Shown here: positions 15,444-20,878 of the stretch, piece by piece | Position numbering within the stretch: position 1 is the stretch's first letter | How the letters are laid out: the number at the start of each line of letters is the position of its first letter | Assembly (NCBI GenBank): GCA_009778055.1 | Contig: WRKN01000017.1 | Span: forward strand, 1-20,878 | Direction of reading: 5' to 3' | Source: Synergistaceae bacterium | Lineage (GTDB): Bacteria > Synergistota > Synergistia > Synergistales > Aminobacteriaceae | Length of the DNA stretch: 20,878 nt | Position numbers and translations under genes: made by a program | The notes under the pieces: model-generated | Told to the model about the DNA's origin: nothing | Seen by the model: only the letters and a program-made list of their open reading frames with translations | Database searches by the model: none

Positions 15444-16241
15444 CTAACCCTCCAGCCTCGCGTGGGTGACGTCGGCGACGTGGAAACGTCTTGTTCCCTC
15501 CGGCGTTTCGACCATGAGTTCCCCGTCGTCTCCTATGCCGGAGCAAAGCCCCGTCAGGATTTCCGAGTCCGTTTCAACCCTGACGACGCGTCCGACGGAC
15601 GCGCACCTTTCGCGGTATTCTTTCAGCAAGAGCCCAGCACCTTCGCGCTCCATGACGCAGACCCAACCGAAAAAATTTTCGACTACGCCGGACAACAGTT
15701 TTACACGGACCCGATTGATTTTATCTCCGCGTACGCACAGCCATCCGGCGCGGTCTTTCAGCTCCGGTGTGAGGGTGGGAGGGGCATACAGGTTGAGTCC
15801 TATCCCCGTTACGCAATAATCGAGCGCTCCGTTCCGCAAGACCGACTCCGACAATATGCCGCAGACCTTACGAAACTCTCTCTCTCTCTCGATAAGGAGG
15901 TCGTTGGGCCATTTGAGTTCCAGTTCCAGCCCTAAAAGGGAGCGTACGGTCTCGGCAACTGACAAAGCCGCCGCGATGTTTACCATATGAACGGCCCCCG
16001 CCGGCAGCGCAGGCCGGAAAAGGACGGAAAAATAAAGCCCGCTCCCCCCGGGACTCTCCCAACGCCGCGCGACCCGCCCGCGCCCCGCGGTTTGTTCGCC
16101 GGCAACCACCACGGCCCTTCCCGCCCCCTCGCCGGCCAGCTCCCGCGCCCGCGCCTGAGTGGACGGCAGCGTATCGTGATACTCAATAACTCCGTCGATA
16201 AGGACACCAAGACTTGAGCGAAGCTCGTCTAAATTTTTCAT
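15444..16241 (-). CDS. birA: Biotin-[acetyl-CoA-carboxylase] ligase, monofunctional
   Basis: 265 residues. The enzyme activates biotin with ATP and attaches it to carrier-protein lysines. The biotinoyl-AMP loop is AGRGRVARRW (about 51-60), followed by SGLYFSVLFRP, the KWPNDLL active-site segment and GIGLNLYAPP. The C-terminal SH3-like domain is present (DSEILTGLCSGIGDDGELMVET). There is no N-terminal winged helix, so it should not repress the biotin operon as E. coli BirA does. The ATG at 16241 begins the recognisable family sequence; residues that could be encoded upstream overlap the ParE-type gene in another frame. No good Shine-Dalgarno is seen. The ParE stop is 23 bases upstream, so it may be transcribed from the toxin-antitoxin promoter as well. 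Confidence 0.95.
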   Translation of the reverse strand: MKNLDELRSSLGVLIDGVIEYHDTLPSTQARARELAGEGAGRAVVVAGEQTAGRGRVARRWESPGGSGLYFSVLFRPALPAGAVHMVNIAAALSVAETVRSLLGLELELKWPNDLLIEREREFRKVCGILSESVLRNGALDYCVTGIGLNLYAPPTLTPELKDRAGWLCVRGDKINRVRVKLLSGVVENFFGWVCVMEREGAGLLLKEYRERCASVGRVVRVETDSEILTGLCSGIGDDGELMVETPEGTRRFHVADVTHARLEG

Positions 16242-16264
16242 AATAATATAAGGATGGATAAATG

Positions 16265-16552
16265 TTATGGGGCTTCTTTCTGGTGGCGGACGGCCAATAT
16301 AGTAGCTTCGCTTTCTGAAACGCGATAATATATAATGTAGCCGCTGTCGCCAAAGTCTACAACCCATTCCCGGTACTCATCCGGCATATCCTCGACCGGG
16401 CGACCGATATTAGGCTGTAGCCTAAGTGTTTGAACCGATTTTAGGATACTCTCCCGGGCGCGCTTCGCTGCGGCCGGATTTTTTGCGCTTAAAAACCTAT
16501 GCAATCTTTGAAGGTCGTAAAGCGCGTTACGGGAATATATCAGGCGCGGCAT
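16265..16552 (-). CDS. ParE/RelE-superfamily toxin
   Basis: A 95-residue basic protein with the ParE-type pattern. It has an N-terminal strand MPRLIYSRNALYDLQRLHRFL, a helix with AAAKRARESILKSVQTLRLQP (about 29-49), then NIGRPVEDMPDEYREWVVDFGDSGYIIYYRV and ILAVRHQKE at the end. The ending '.iLaVRH.re' and 'P..GRp......yRe' are standard for this group. ParE proteins poison gyrase whereas RelE proteins cut mRNA at the ribosome; the RelE catalytic residues are not clearly recognisable, so ParE is preferred. It overlaps the antitoxin gene upstream by 13 bases, the usual arrangement. Confidence 0.9.
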   Translation of the reverse strand: MPRLIYSRNALYDLQRLHRFLSAKNPAAAKRARESILKSVQTLRLQPNIGRPVEDMPDEYREWVVDFGDSGYIIYYRVSESEATILAVRHQKEAP

Positions 16553-16728
16553 TCCGGTACCGGCAACTCGTTTTCGGTTCCCCATCCGGCAATCCACTCC
16601 TCCACTTCCTCGGCGTCAGCGTACAATCCCGTAGTCTGATAATCGTTCCAGGCTTGAATCAAATCTTTACGCAGAGCTTCTCGCTTATCTAGTTTGGCGG
16701 ATATGGGGCAAATGGCTGGAGTAACCAT
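16540..16728 (-). CDS. Antitoxin of the ParE-type pair
   Basis: A 62-residue protein with an excellent ribosome binding site (AGGAGGA at 16738-16744, nine bases from the ATG). The middle, KREALRKDLIQAWNDYQTTGLYADAEEVEEWIAGWGTENE, resembles the C-terminal toxin-wrapping part of ParD-like antitoxins, where a 'tG..v..eev..Wl..wg' stretch is common. A ribbon-helix-helix DNA-binding region is not obvious in the short N-terminus, so the subfamily is uncertain. Its identity rests mainly on size, position immediately before and overlapping a ParE-type toxin, and this C-terminal pattern. Confidence 0.8.
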   Translation of the reverse strand: MVTPAICPISAKLDKREALRKDLIQAWNDYQTTGLYADAEEVEEWIAGWGTENELPVPECRA

Positions 16729-16756
16729 AGCGTTTGTTCCTCCTATAAATTTTTTG

Positions 16757-16786
16757 TTATCTTAACATAATCCACCCATCTGGAAA
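16757..16786 (-). promoter_or_regulatory. Promoter and possible operator of the toxin-antitoxin pair
   Basis: On the minus strand TTTCCA (16781-16786) and TAAGAT (16759-16764) stand 16 bases apart, each matching four of six consensus positions. Over the -10 lies a 14-base near-palindrome (16757-16770, TTATGTTAAGATAA) matching its reverse complement at 12 of 14 positions. A palindrome over the -10 is what an autoregulating antitoxin would bind. Read by eye only. Confidence 0.4.
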
Positions 16787-16793
16787 AAACGGC

Positions 16794-18074
16794 TCACAGC
16801 CCCGCGCGGTCTTTTATTATCTCCCAACTGCGTGTTCCGGCGCCTCCGATCGAGGCGAAGTAATTTTTGCAGGCCCGCTTAACTTCATCCCGCGCGTCCG
16901 GGTTCGTGGCAGTCAGCCATGCCTCCGCCAGTTCCTCGGCGTTTCGCACCTCCAGGGAAGCGCCGGATGCGTCCATGCGTCCCATGTCGGGGAAGTCGCT
17001 CATGTCCGGGCCATGAGTAGCCTGTACGCCAAAGAGGGCCGGCTCCATCGGGTTTTGCCCCCCTTTCGGAACAAGGCTGCCTCCCACGAACGCGCCCCCT
17101 GCCCCGCCTTCGGAGACGCGCGCGTAAAGATCGAACAGCGCGCCTATGCGATTCACCACCATCACGTCCCAGTCTCCAATCCCACCGGCTTCCAGCTCGG
17201 TCAGCAGCGCGGTTTCGCCGTGAGGCCGCGACGCCGCCGCGACGGCGGGAGCGCGCTCCGGATGGCGCGGGGCCAATATCAGGCGCGCGTCCGGATGAGT
17301 AAGGCAAATTTTATCGAACGCGGAGAGCACGATCTCGTCCTCTCCGGCGTGAGTGCTGCCCGCTATGAACAGCGCTCCGTCGCCGCGCCGCAGACAGGGC
17401 ATGGCGGAACGCTCCATACCTGCCTTGCGATCAAACATGGCGTCGACTTTACAGTCGCCGGTCACAACGATCTTTTCCTCCGGGACGCCCAGGCTTAAAA
17501 AATTTTCTTTGTCGGACTCGAACCTCACCATCATGCGGTCGAAACAGCACAGCACGCCCCGCCAAAAGGTCTTTTGCCATCGCATCCTATTCAGGCTGCC
17601 TTCGGAAAGGCGCCCGTTGACCAAAAACGCCGGTATGCCTCGCGAATGAAGCTCCGCCAGCACCACAGGCCACCGCTCCGTCTCCATCGCGACGTATGCC
17701 CTGGGTTTCAGGGTATCGAGCGCCCTTTTTACGAAACGCGGCGTATCCCAGGGGTTGTATATCAGGGTTACGGAACGCGGCGCGAGCTGCTCCGCCAGAG
17801 TGCGGCCCGTCGCCGTGACGGTTGACAGGACGCGCGGCAAATCCGGCCTGCCGCCAGCGGCTTCAAGCAGGGGAAGCGAGGACTGAACCTCGCCCACCGA
17901 CACCGCGTGCACCCAAAAAACATTCTGCGGCACACCGGGATCAAAAACCCCCATACGTTCCTCTATGCCGGCTTTATATTTTTTTTTGAGGCGCGACAAT
18001 CCCCCCGCGGCAAAAAACGCGGAAATACCGGCCTTGTAGAAGCGCATCCCCAGTCTATAGGACCACGCCGCCAT
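16794..18074 (-). CDS. waaA: 3-deoxy-D-manno-octulosonic acid (Kdo) transferase
   Basis: 426 residues, the usual size. WaaA adds Kdo to the lipid A precursor on the inner face of the cytoplasmic membrane. Family motifs: WVHAVSVGEVQSSLPLL (about 54-70), YVAMETERWPVVLAEL, FIAGSTHAGEDEIVL, LAPRHPER, and the donor-site loop GGSLVPKGGQNPMEPALFG. The N-terminus has a hydrophobic stretch (YKAGISAFFAAG) that may associate with the membrane. The ATG at 18074 has GAGG only two bases upstream. A far better site, GGAGGAG at 18114-18120, sits six bases before an in-frame AUA at 18107, so the true start is uncertain. Its presence shows a lipopolysaccharide-making, diderm organism. Confidence 0.96.
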   Translation of the reverse strand: MAAWSYRLGMRFYKAGISAFFAAGGLSRLKKKYKAGIEERMGVFDPGVPQNVFWVHAVSVGEVQSSLPLLEAAGGRPDLPRVLSTVTATGRTLAEQLAPRSVTLIYNPWDTPRFVKRALDTLKPRAYVAMETERWPVVLAELHSRGIPAFLVNGRLSEGSLNRMRWQKTFWRGVLCCFDRMMVRFESDKENFLSLGVPEEKIVVTGDCKVDAMFDRKAGMERSAMPCLRRGDGALFIAGSTHAGEDEIVLSAFDKICLTHPDARLILAPRHPERAPAVAAASRPHGETALLTELEAGGIGDWDVMVVNRIGALFDLYARVSEGGAGGAFVGGSLVPKGGQNPMEPALFGVQATHGPDMSDFPDMGRMDASGASLEVRNAEELAEAWLTATNPDARDEVKRACKNYFASIGGAGTRSWEIIKDRAGL

Positions 18075-18149
18075 TGCCTCGGATGTTTCGTACGCTTCGT
18101 CCGGTATTGAGATCTCCTCCTGCTGGAAAAACTTGAATTTTATTTTAAC

Positions 18150-19988
18150 TTATTCCGCCTTGTCCGGCACGAGTTTTCCCTCGCCCTTTCCTATCAAATC
18201 CGCACGGCCCGCCTTGATGAGCGCTTCCCGCGCCAGGGCGTGATTACGGGGCAGGCGGTGTTGGAGGAGCGCCCTTTGCATCCGGCGTTCCCTCGGTTTT
18301 TTTACCACGGTTATTTTTTCACCGGAAAAAGGGTCTATTCCCGTGTAGTACATGCAGGCGGCGAGGCTGCCCGGCGTCGGGACGAAATCCTGCGCCTGTT
18401 CCGGGCAAAACTCCAGCTCGGCGGCGAACAGCGCCAGCTCTATCGCTTCGTTCAGCCCCGCGCCCGGGTGGGAGGTCATGAAGTACGGCACGAGGTACTG
18501 CTTTTTCCCAAGGCGCTCATTTACACCTCGGTACAGCTTCATGAATCTGCGGAACTGCCCGGCGCCGCTTTTGCGCATGGCGCGGAGGACGACTGGTGAA
18601 ACGTGCTCCGGAGCCACCTTGAGCTGCCCGCTCACATGATGCTCGCACAGTTCCGCCAGAAATTCTCGTCCCCTGTCCCCGTCCGCCAGCAGGTAATCAT
18701 AGCGCAGCCCCGAGCGCACGAACGCCTTTTTCACTCCCTTGACGGCCCGCACCTTGCGCAGAAGCTCCATATAATCGGCGTGGGAGGTATCCAGCCGTCC
18801 GCACGGTTCCGGGAACAAACATTCCCTGTTTTTACAGCTCCCTCGCGTCAACTGGTCCGCGCAGGCGGGATGGCGGAAGTTGGCGGTCGGGCCGCCGACG
18901 TCGTGGATGTACCCCTTGAAGTCTTTCGCGCGGGTCAGAAGCTCCACCTCCCTGATTATCGAAGCGTGGCTTCTGCACTGGACTATGCGCCCCTGGTGCG
19001 CCTGTATGGCGCAAAAAGCGCAGCCGCCGAAGCATCCCCTGTGACTGACGACGCCGAACCTCACTTCAGCCAGGGCCGGAACGCCGCCGCGCGAGTCGTA
19101 CATCGGATGCCAGACCCGCGCGTAAGGCAGTTCGTATACCGCGTCCATCATGTCCTGCGTCAGCGGCGGCGCGGGGGGAAGCTGAACCACGCTTCTCCGC
19201 TCCCCGTAACGCTGAACCAAAGCCTTGCCCCTGAAGGGATCCTGTTCCAGCGACGCAAGCCTGAACGCCTCGGCGAAAGCTTTCCTGTCGGCCTTTACAG
19301 CCTCCCATGACGGCAATTCGGCGTATGTCCCCAGATTACCCAGATAATCCGTATCGTCGGCGGCGTAACATGTCCCGCGCACCTCGCGCACCGCGCCGAC
19401 GGGAAAACCGTCCTCCAGAAACCGCGCTATTTCCAGAATCTGCCGCTCGCCCATGCCGTACACGAGAAGGTCGGCCTGGCTGTCCAGCAACATGGATCGC
19501 CGCAGCGAATCCGACCAGTAGTCGTAATGCGCGAAGCGGCGCAGACTTGCCTCCACTCCCCCGATTATCAGCGGAATGCCGCCCCATATCTCCCTAACTT
19601 TTTGGCAGTAGACTATCGTGGCCCTGTCCGGCCTTAACCCGGCCCTGCCCCCGGGCGAGTACGCGTCCGCGCCGCGCGTCTTCCCGCCGGACGTTCTGCC
19701 GCTCAGCATGGAGTCCAGGTTACCCCCGCTAACCAATACCCCGAGCCTCGGACGTCCCATTATCGTGAATCCGGCGCTGTCCCGCCAATCGGGCTGAGGC
19801 GCTATCCCAACACGGTATCCGTGCCGCTCCAGCCACCGCCCTATCACGGCCGCGGCGAAACTCGGGTGATCGACGTAGGCGTCGCCGCTCACGAACAAAA
19901 AATCGAGCGATTCCCACCCAAGGCCGTCCATGTCAGCGCGGCAAACCGGTAAAAACTCAGCCGCCCCCAAGGGCATAACCTCCTTCAT
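18150..19988 (-). CDS. YgiQ family radical SAM protein
   Basis: About 612 residues. The N-terminal part (to about 300) matches the YgiQ N-terminal domain: EFLPVCRADMDGLGWESLDFLFVSGDAYVDHPSFAAAVI and PLIIGGVEASLRRFAHYDYWSD. The radical SAM [4Fe-4S] cluster motif is CFGGCAFC with Cys319, Cys323 and Cys326, followed by AIQAHQGR. The C-terminal part includes LKVAPEHVSPVVLRAM and the TPGSLAACMYYTGIDPF stretch. The reaction is unknown for the family. The frame extends up to 20066, but I start at ATG 19988 because residues before it come from the 65-base repeat. An alternative ATG at 19976 has AGGAGG only two bases before it. The gene is first in the leftward run. Confidence 0.93.
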   Translation of the reverse strand: MKEVMPLGAAEFLPVCRADMDGLGWESLDFLFVSGDAYVDHPSFAAAVIGRWLERHGYRVGIAPQPDWRDSAGFTIMGRPRLGVLVSGGNLDSMLSGRTSGGKTRGADAYSPGGRAGLRPDRATIVYCQKVREIWGGIPLIIGGVEASLRRFAHYDYWSDSLRRSMLLDSQADLLVYGMGERQILEIARFLEDGFPVGAVREVRGTCYAADDTDYLGNLGTYAELPSWEAVKADRKAFAEAFRLASLEQDPFRGKALVQRYGERRSVVQLPPAPPLTQDMMDAVYELPYARVWHPMYDSRGGVPALAEVRFGVVSHRGCFGGCAFCAIQAHQGRIVQCRSHASIIREVELLTRAKDFKGYIHDVGGPTANFRHPACADQLTRGSCKNRECLFPEPCGRLDTSHADYMELLRKVRAVKGVKKAFVRSGLRYDYLLADGDRGREFLAELCEHHVSGQLKVAPEHVSPVVLRAMRKSGAGQFRRFMKLYRGVNERLGKKQYLVPYFMTSHPGAGLNEAIELALFAAELEFCPEQAQDFVPTPGSLAACMYYTGIDPFSGEKITVVKKPRERRMQRALLQHRLPRNHALAREALIKAGRADLIGKGEGKLVPDKAE

Positions 19989-20004
19989 ATCAATGCCATC
20001 GGAA

Positions 20005-20069
20005 TCATACCAGTTTGAAATAAAAGGCCTAAAGTTAGAATAGCTAAAAGCAGCTTTGGCAAGCATTTA
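20005..20069. repeat. 65-base direct repeat, copy 2
   Basis: Same orientation as the copy at 2121, with 49 identical bases and then a few substitutions. It lies 17 bases before the ygiQ start. Read leftward it carries TTGCCA, a 17-base spacer and TCTAAC, so it may supply the ygiQ promoter. The frame through it is open in both copies, but the two clearest coding differences change the amino acid (Val/Ala and Thr/Ala), which does not suggest a conserved protein. Confidence 0.85.
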
Positions 20070-20117
20070 AGCCCCAGATTAACATTAGTTTGATTGCAAC
20101 CTGGTATCAGAGTCAAT

Positions 20118-20160
20118 ATAAAAAAAGAAGGCCTGGGAGTTTTGCCCTCAAGCCTTCTTT
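20118..20160 (-). terminator. Rho-independent terminator of tRNA-Pro
   Basis: A nine-base stem AAAGAAGGC (20152-20160, minus sense) pairs with its complement at 20124-20132 and is followed leftward by a run of seven or more T residues. It lies 16 bases after the tRNA 3' end. Confidence 0.8.
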
Positions 20161-20175
20161 GCGTTGTTAATAATG

Positions 20176-20253
20176 TGGTCGGAGCGAGAGGATTTGAACC
20201 TCCGACCTCCTGGTCCCGAACCAGGCGCGCTCACCAGGCTGCGCTACGCTCCG
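20176..20253 (-). tRNA. tRNA-Pro (anticodon CGG), CCA encoded
   Basis: The cloverleaf reads directly: acceptor CGGAGCG/CGCTCCG, D stem GCGC/GCGC, anticodon stem CCTGG/CCAGG around loop TTCGGGA (anticodon CGG, reading CCG), variable loop AGGTC, and T arm GGAGG-TTCAAAT-CCTCT. The discriminator A and a genomically encoded CCA follow at 20176-20179. Total length is 78 bases including CCA. Confidence 0.97.
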
Positions 20254-20308
20254 CACAAAATCACGAAATAAACCCTATCCGGCGGCCTCGCCAACTCACC
20301 AAAAAACC

Positions 20309-20352
20309 AAAAAAAACCGCCGAACGAAAGGGATTCTAACATTTATCGGCGG
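20309..20352 (-). terminator. Possible terminator overlapping the tRNA-Pro promoter
   Basis: On the minus strand CCGCCGA (20346-20352) pairs with TCGGCGG (20317-20323) across a 22-base loop, and eight T residues follow at once. It could end leftward transcripts coming from the peptide locus at 20560-20661. The long loop weakens the case, and the tRNA promoter lies within the same bases. Confidence 0.45.
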
Positions 20353-20361
20353 CCTCGTCAA
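20333..20361 (-). promoter_or_regulatory. Promoter of tRNA-Pro
   Basis: A -35 TTGACG (20356-20361) and a -10 TAGAAT (20333-20338) are separated by exactly 17 bases, each matching five of six consensus positions. The predicted start near 20326 gives a leader of about 70 bases before the tRNA. Confidence 0.75.
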
Positions 20362-20462
20362 ATTCTATTGACAATTCTATTGCTGATAATCAAGGACAGC
20401 ATAACCGCGCCGGGCTGCAACCCGTCCCCAGAGACATGTCCGTGTGTTGTTGTCGGTTGCTG

Positions 20463-20471
20463 TGATATAAT
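20463..20471 (+). promoter_or_regulatory. Rightward extended -10 promoter for a candidate antisense RNA
   Basis: TGATATAAT carries a perfect TATAAT (20466-20471) with the TGn extension. The -35 region is poor (TGTGTT at 17-base spacing). A start near 20478 would send a transcript through 20480-20660, antisense to the small ORF. Confidence 0.5.
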
Positions 20472-20477
20472 AGACAT

Positions 20478-20654
20478 AGAAATGACCGCCTGGGAGAGGT
20501 CAGACGGTAGTTTCTGGGCTGCCGAAGCGGGGCTCTAATCCCCACCTCGGACTTACGCCCTAGCGGAGATTACGGATCAGTTCAGCAATAGCGCGAATTA
20601 GTTTCGCCAAGGCTCTTACGAGTTCGGCTAAAACTCGTAAGAGCTCTATTATTT
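20478..20654 (+). ncRNA. Candidate antisense RNA to the heptad-repeat peptide mRNA
   Basis: The extent runs from the extended -10 promoter to a perfect 13-base inverted repeat (20612-20624 with 20632-20644) followed by TCTATTATTT, which could act as a weak terminator. Within it, CCGA...GGGG-loop-CCCC...TCGG (about 20522-20550) and GACC...GGTC near 20483-20500 can form hairpins, so the RNA would be well structured. It would be complementary to nearly all of the 33-codon ORF and its 3' region. I recognised no known RNA family (6S, SRP, tmRNA, RNase P or common riboswitches). Existence as a transcript is inferred only. Confidence 0.35.
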
Positions 20655-20661
20655 GAGCCAT
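20560..20661 (-). CDS. 33-residue amphipathic heptad-repeat peptide, candidate type I toxin
   Basis: A short ORF with a strong Shine-Dalgarno (AAAGGGGGTG, 20668-20677), six bases from the ATG. After MAQII the peptide consists of four seven-residue units of the form (E/K)L(L/V/I)R(V/A/N)(L/I)(A/R), for example ELLRVLA and KLIRAIA. Codons differ between units (Arg as CGA, AGA, CGC, CGT; Leu as CTC, CTA, CTG), so the repetition is kept at protein level and is not recent DNA duplication. On a 100-degree helical wheel all charged residues of the units (E6, R9, E13, R16, K20, R23, E27, R30) fall within about 120-240 degrees, leaving a broad hydrophobic face. This suits a membrane-active or self-assembling helix. 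The opposing promoter and structured leader suggest type I toxin-antitoxin control. I recognise no named family. Confidence 0.55.
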   Translation of the reverse strand: MAQIIELLRVLAELVRALAKLIRAIAELIRNLR

Positions 20662-20667
20662 TCCGAT

Positions 20668-20716
20668 CACCCCCTTTCGCAGTAAAAATCTGCGATCCGG
20701 AGGTGCTTTACACCCC
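20668..20716 (-). promoter_or_regulatory. Leader able to hide or expose the peptide's ribosome binding site
   Basis: In minus sense CACCTCC (20699-20705) can pair with the Shine-Dalgarno GGGGGTG (20668-20674), with one G-U pair. The pairing encloses a perfect six-base hairpin (20677-20682 with 20690-20695), giving an extended stem that would block translation. The same CACCTC can instead pair with GGGGTG (20711-20716), which would free the site. The two structures exclude each other. Confidence 0.45.
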
Positions 20717-20755
20717 AGACAGCTACGCGATGTTCCGCGCCCTCTCCTGATTGTT

Positions 20756-20761
20756 ATTATA
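20756..20761 (-). promoter_or_regulatory. -10 element of a leftward promoter for the peptide mRNA
   Basis: A perfect TATAAT on the minus strand (20756-20761) within an AT-rich stretch. No good -35 is found at 16-18 bases. The start would be near 20749, giving a leader of about 90 bases with several hairpins. Confidence 0.4.
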
Positions 20762-20878
20762 AACTATTCAACCTGGACTCCCGGCAGAACTCATAACGAG
20801 GCTGGGAGATGTCGATTGTAAGGCATTGAAAATACAGAAATAAACAGATAGAAGCAGTTGCTACTCCATCGTTATGTG
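20762..20878. other. Sequence without recognised genes at the right edge
   Basis: No convincing ORF or RNA gene is seen. An inverted pair, CATAACGA (about 20792-20799) and TCGTTATG (about 20869-20876), lies here but is too short to interpret without sequence beyond the window. Confidence 0.4.

Noticed and set aside
16242..16367. N-terminal extension of BirA that could have been a DNA-binding domain
   Set aside because: Its residues come from the opposing use of the ParE-type gene's bases, show no helix-turn-helix, and precede the true family start at 16241.
2121..20069. The segment between the two direct repeats as an integrated mobile element
   Set aside because: It contains essential core genes in conserved order and no integrase. 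The repeat near a tRNA is more likely a dispersed element than an attachment site.
20094..20339. 81-residue rightward ORF across the tRNA
   Set aside because: It is the reverse strand of the tRNA-Pro gene; the GARGFEPPTSWSRTRRA phrase is a well-known artefact of translating tRNA genes.
20478..20560. A known riboswitch or housekeeping RNA on the plus strand
   Set aside because: The hairpins do not match the conserved cores of 6S, SRP, tmRNA, RNase P, c-di-GMP, TPP, SAM, cobalamin or fluoride RNAs as I know them.
20792..20876. Inverted CATAACGA/TCGTTATG pair as insertion-element ends
   Set aside because: Only eight bases match, the spacing is short and no transposase is present; the window ends before it can be judged.

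Overview
The window looks like a chromosomal segment of a diderm, probably anaerobic bacterium, most likely a member of Synergistota. This rests on gene content and order, not on any database search. A long leftward run carries waaA, birA, era, recO, a Nif3-family gene, trpS, scpA, scpB, an rsuA-type gene, an HDOD gene, cmk, plsC, yicC, gmk, rpoZ, coaBC, a priA-like gene and pcm. WaaA (Kdo transferase) implies lipopolysaccharide and an outer membrane. TrpS carries the Thermotoga-type [4Fe-4S] cysteine spacing, which fits an anaerobe. Genus cannot be decided from the sequence.

Layout. Positions 1-2275 form a lower-GC accessory block. It holds the start of an RclA-like flavin disulfide reductase (minus), a strong terminator, a decayed minus-strand reading frame, a two-gene rightward module (a HipA N-domain-only protein followed by a HipA/CtkA-type kinase lacking that domain), and the remnant of a YhcG/DUF1016-type nuclease. 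Positions 2290-19988 are GC-rich core genes, all on the minus strand, mostly overlapping or separated by fewer than 25 bases. They cover lipid A core (waaA), biotin loading, ribosome assembly (era), recombination (recO), tryptophan charging, chromosome condensation (scpAB), rRNA modification, nucleotide kinases, phospholipid synthesis, RNA decay (yicC), RNA polymerase omega, coenzyme A synthesis, a PriA relative without helicase motifs, and protein repair. A ParD/ParE-type toxin-antitoxin pair sits inside this run, between waaA and birA. A radical SAM YgiQ gene heads it.

The right end (20118-20878) carries a tRNA-Pro(CGG) gene with its own promoter and terminator. Beyond it is a compact, unrecognised locus: a 33-codon leftward ORF with an excellent Shine-Dalgarno site encoding an amphipathic peptide of four seven-residue repeats. 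Its leader can fold to hide or expose the ribosome binding site, and an opposing promoter could drive an antisense RNA across the whole coding sequence. This is the architecture of a type I toxin-antitoxin system and is the best candidate here for something undescribed.

A 65-base direct repeat occurs twice, 17.9 kb apart: just after the HipA-like kinase and just upstream of ygiQ. Promoter, RNA and terminator calls are read by eye; no folding, alignment or search was run.
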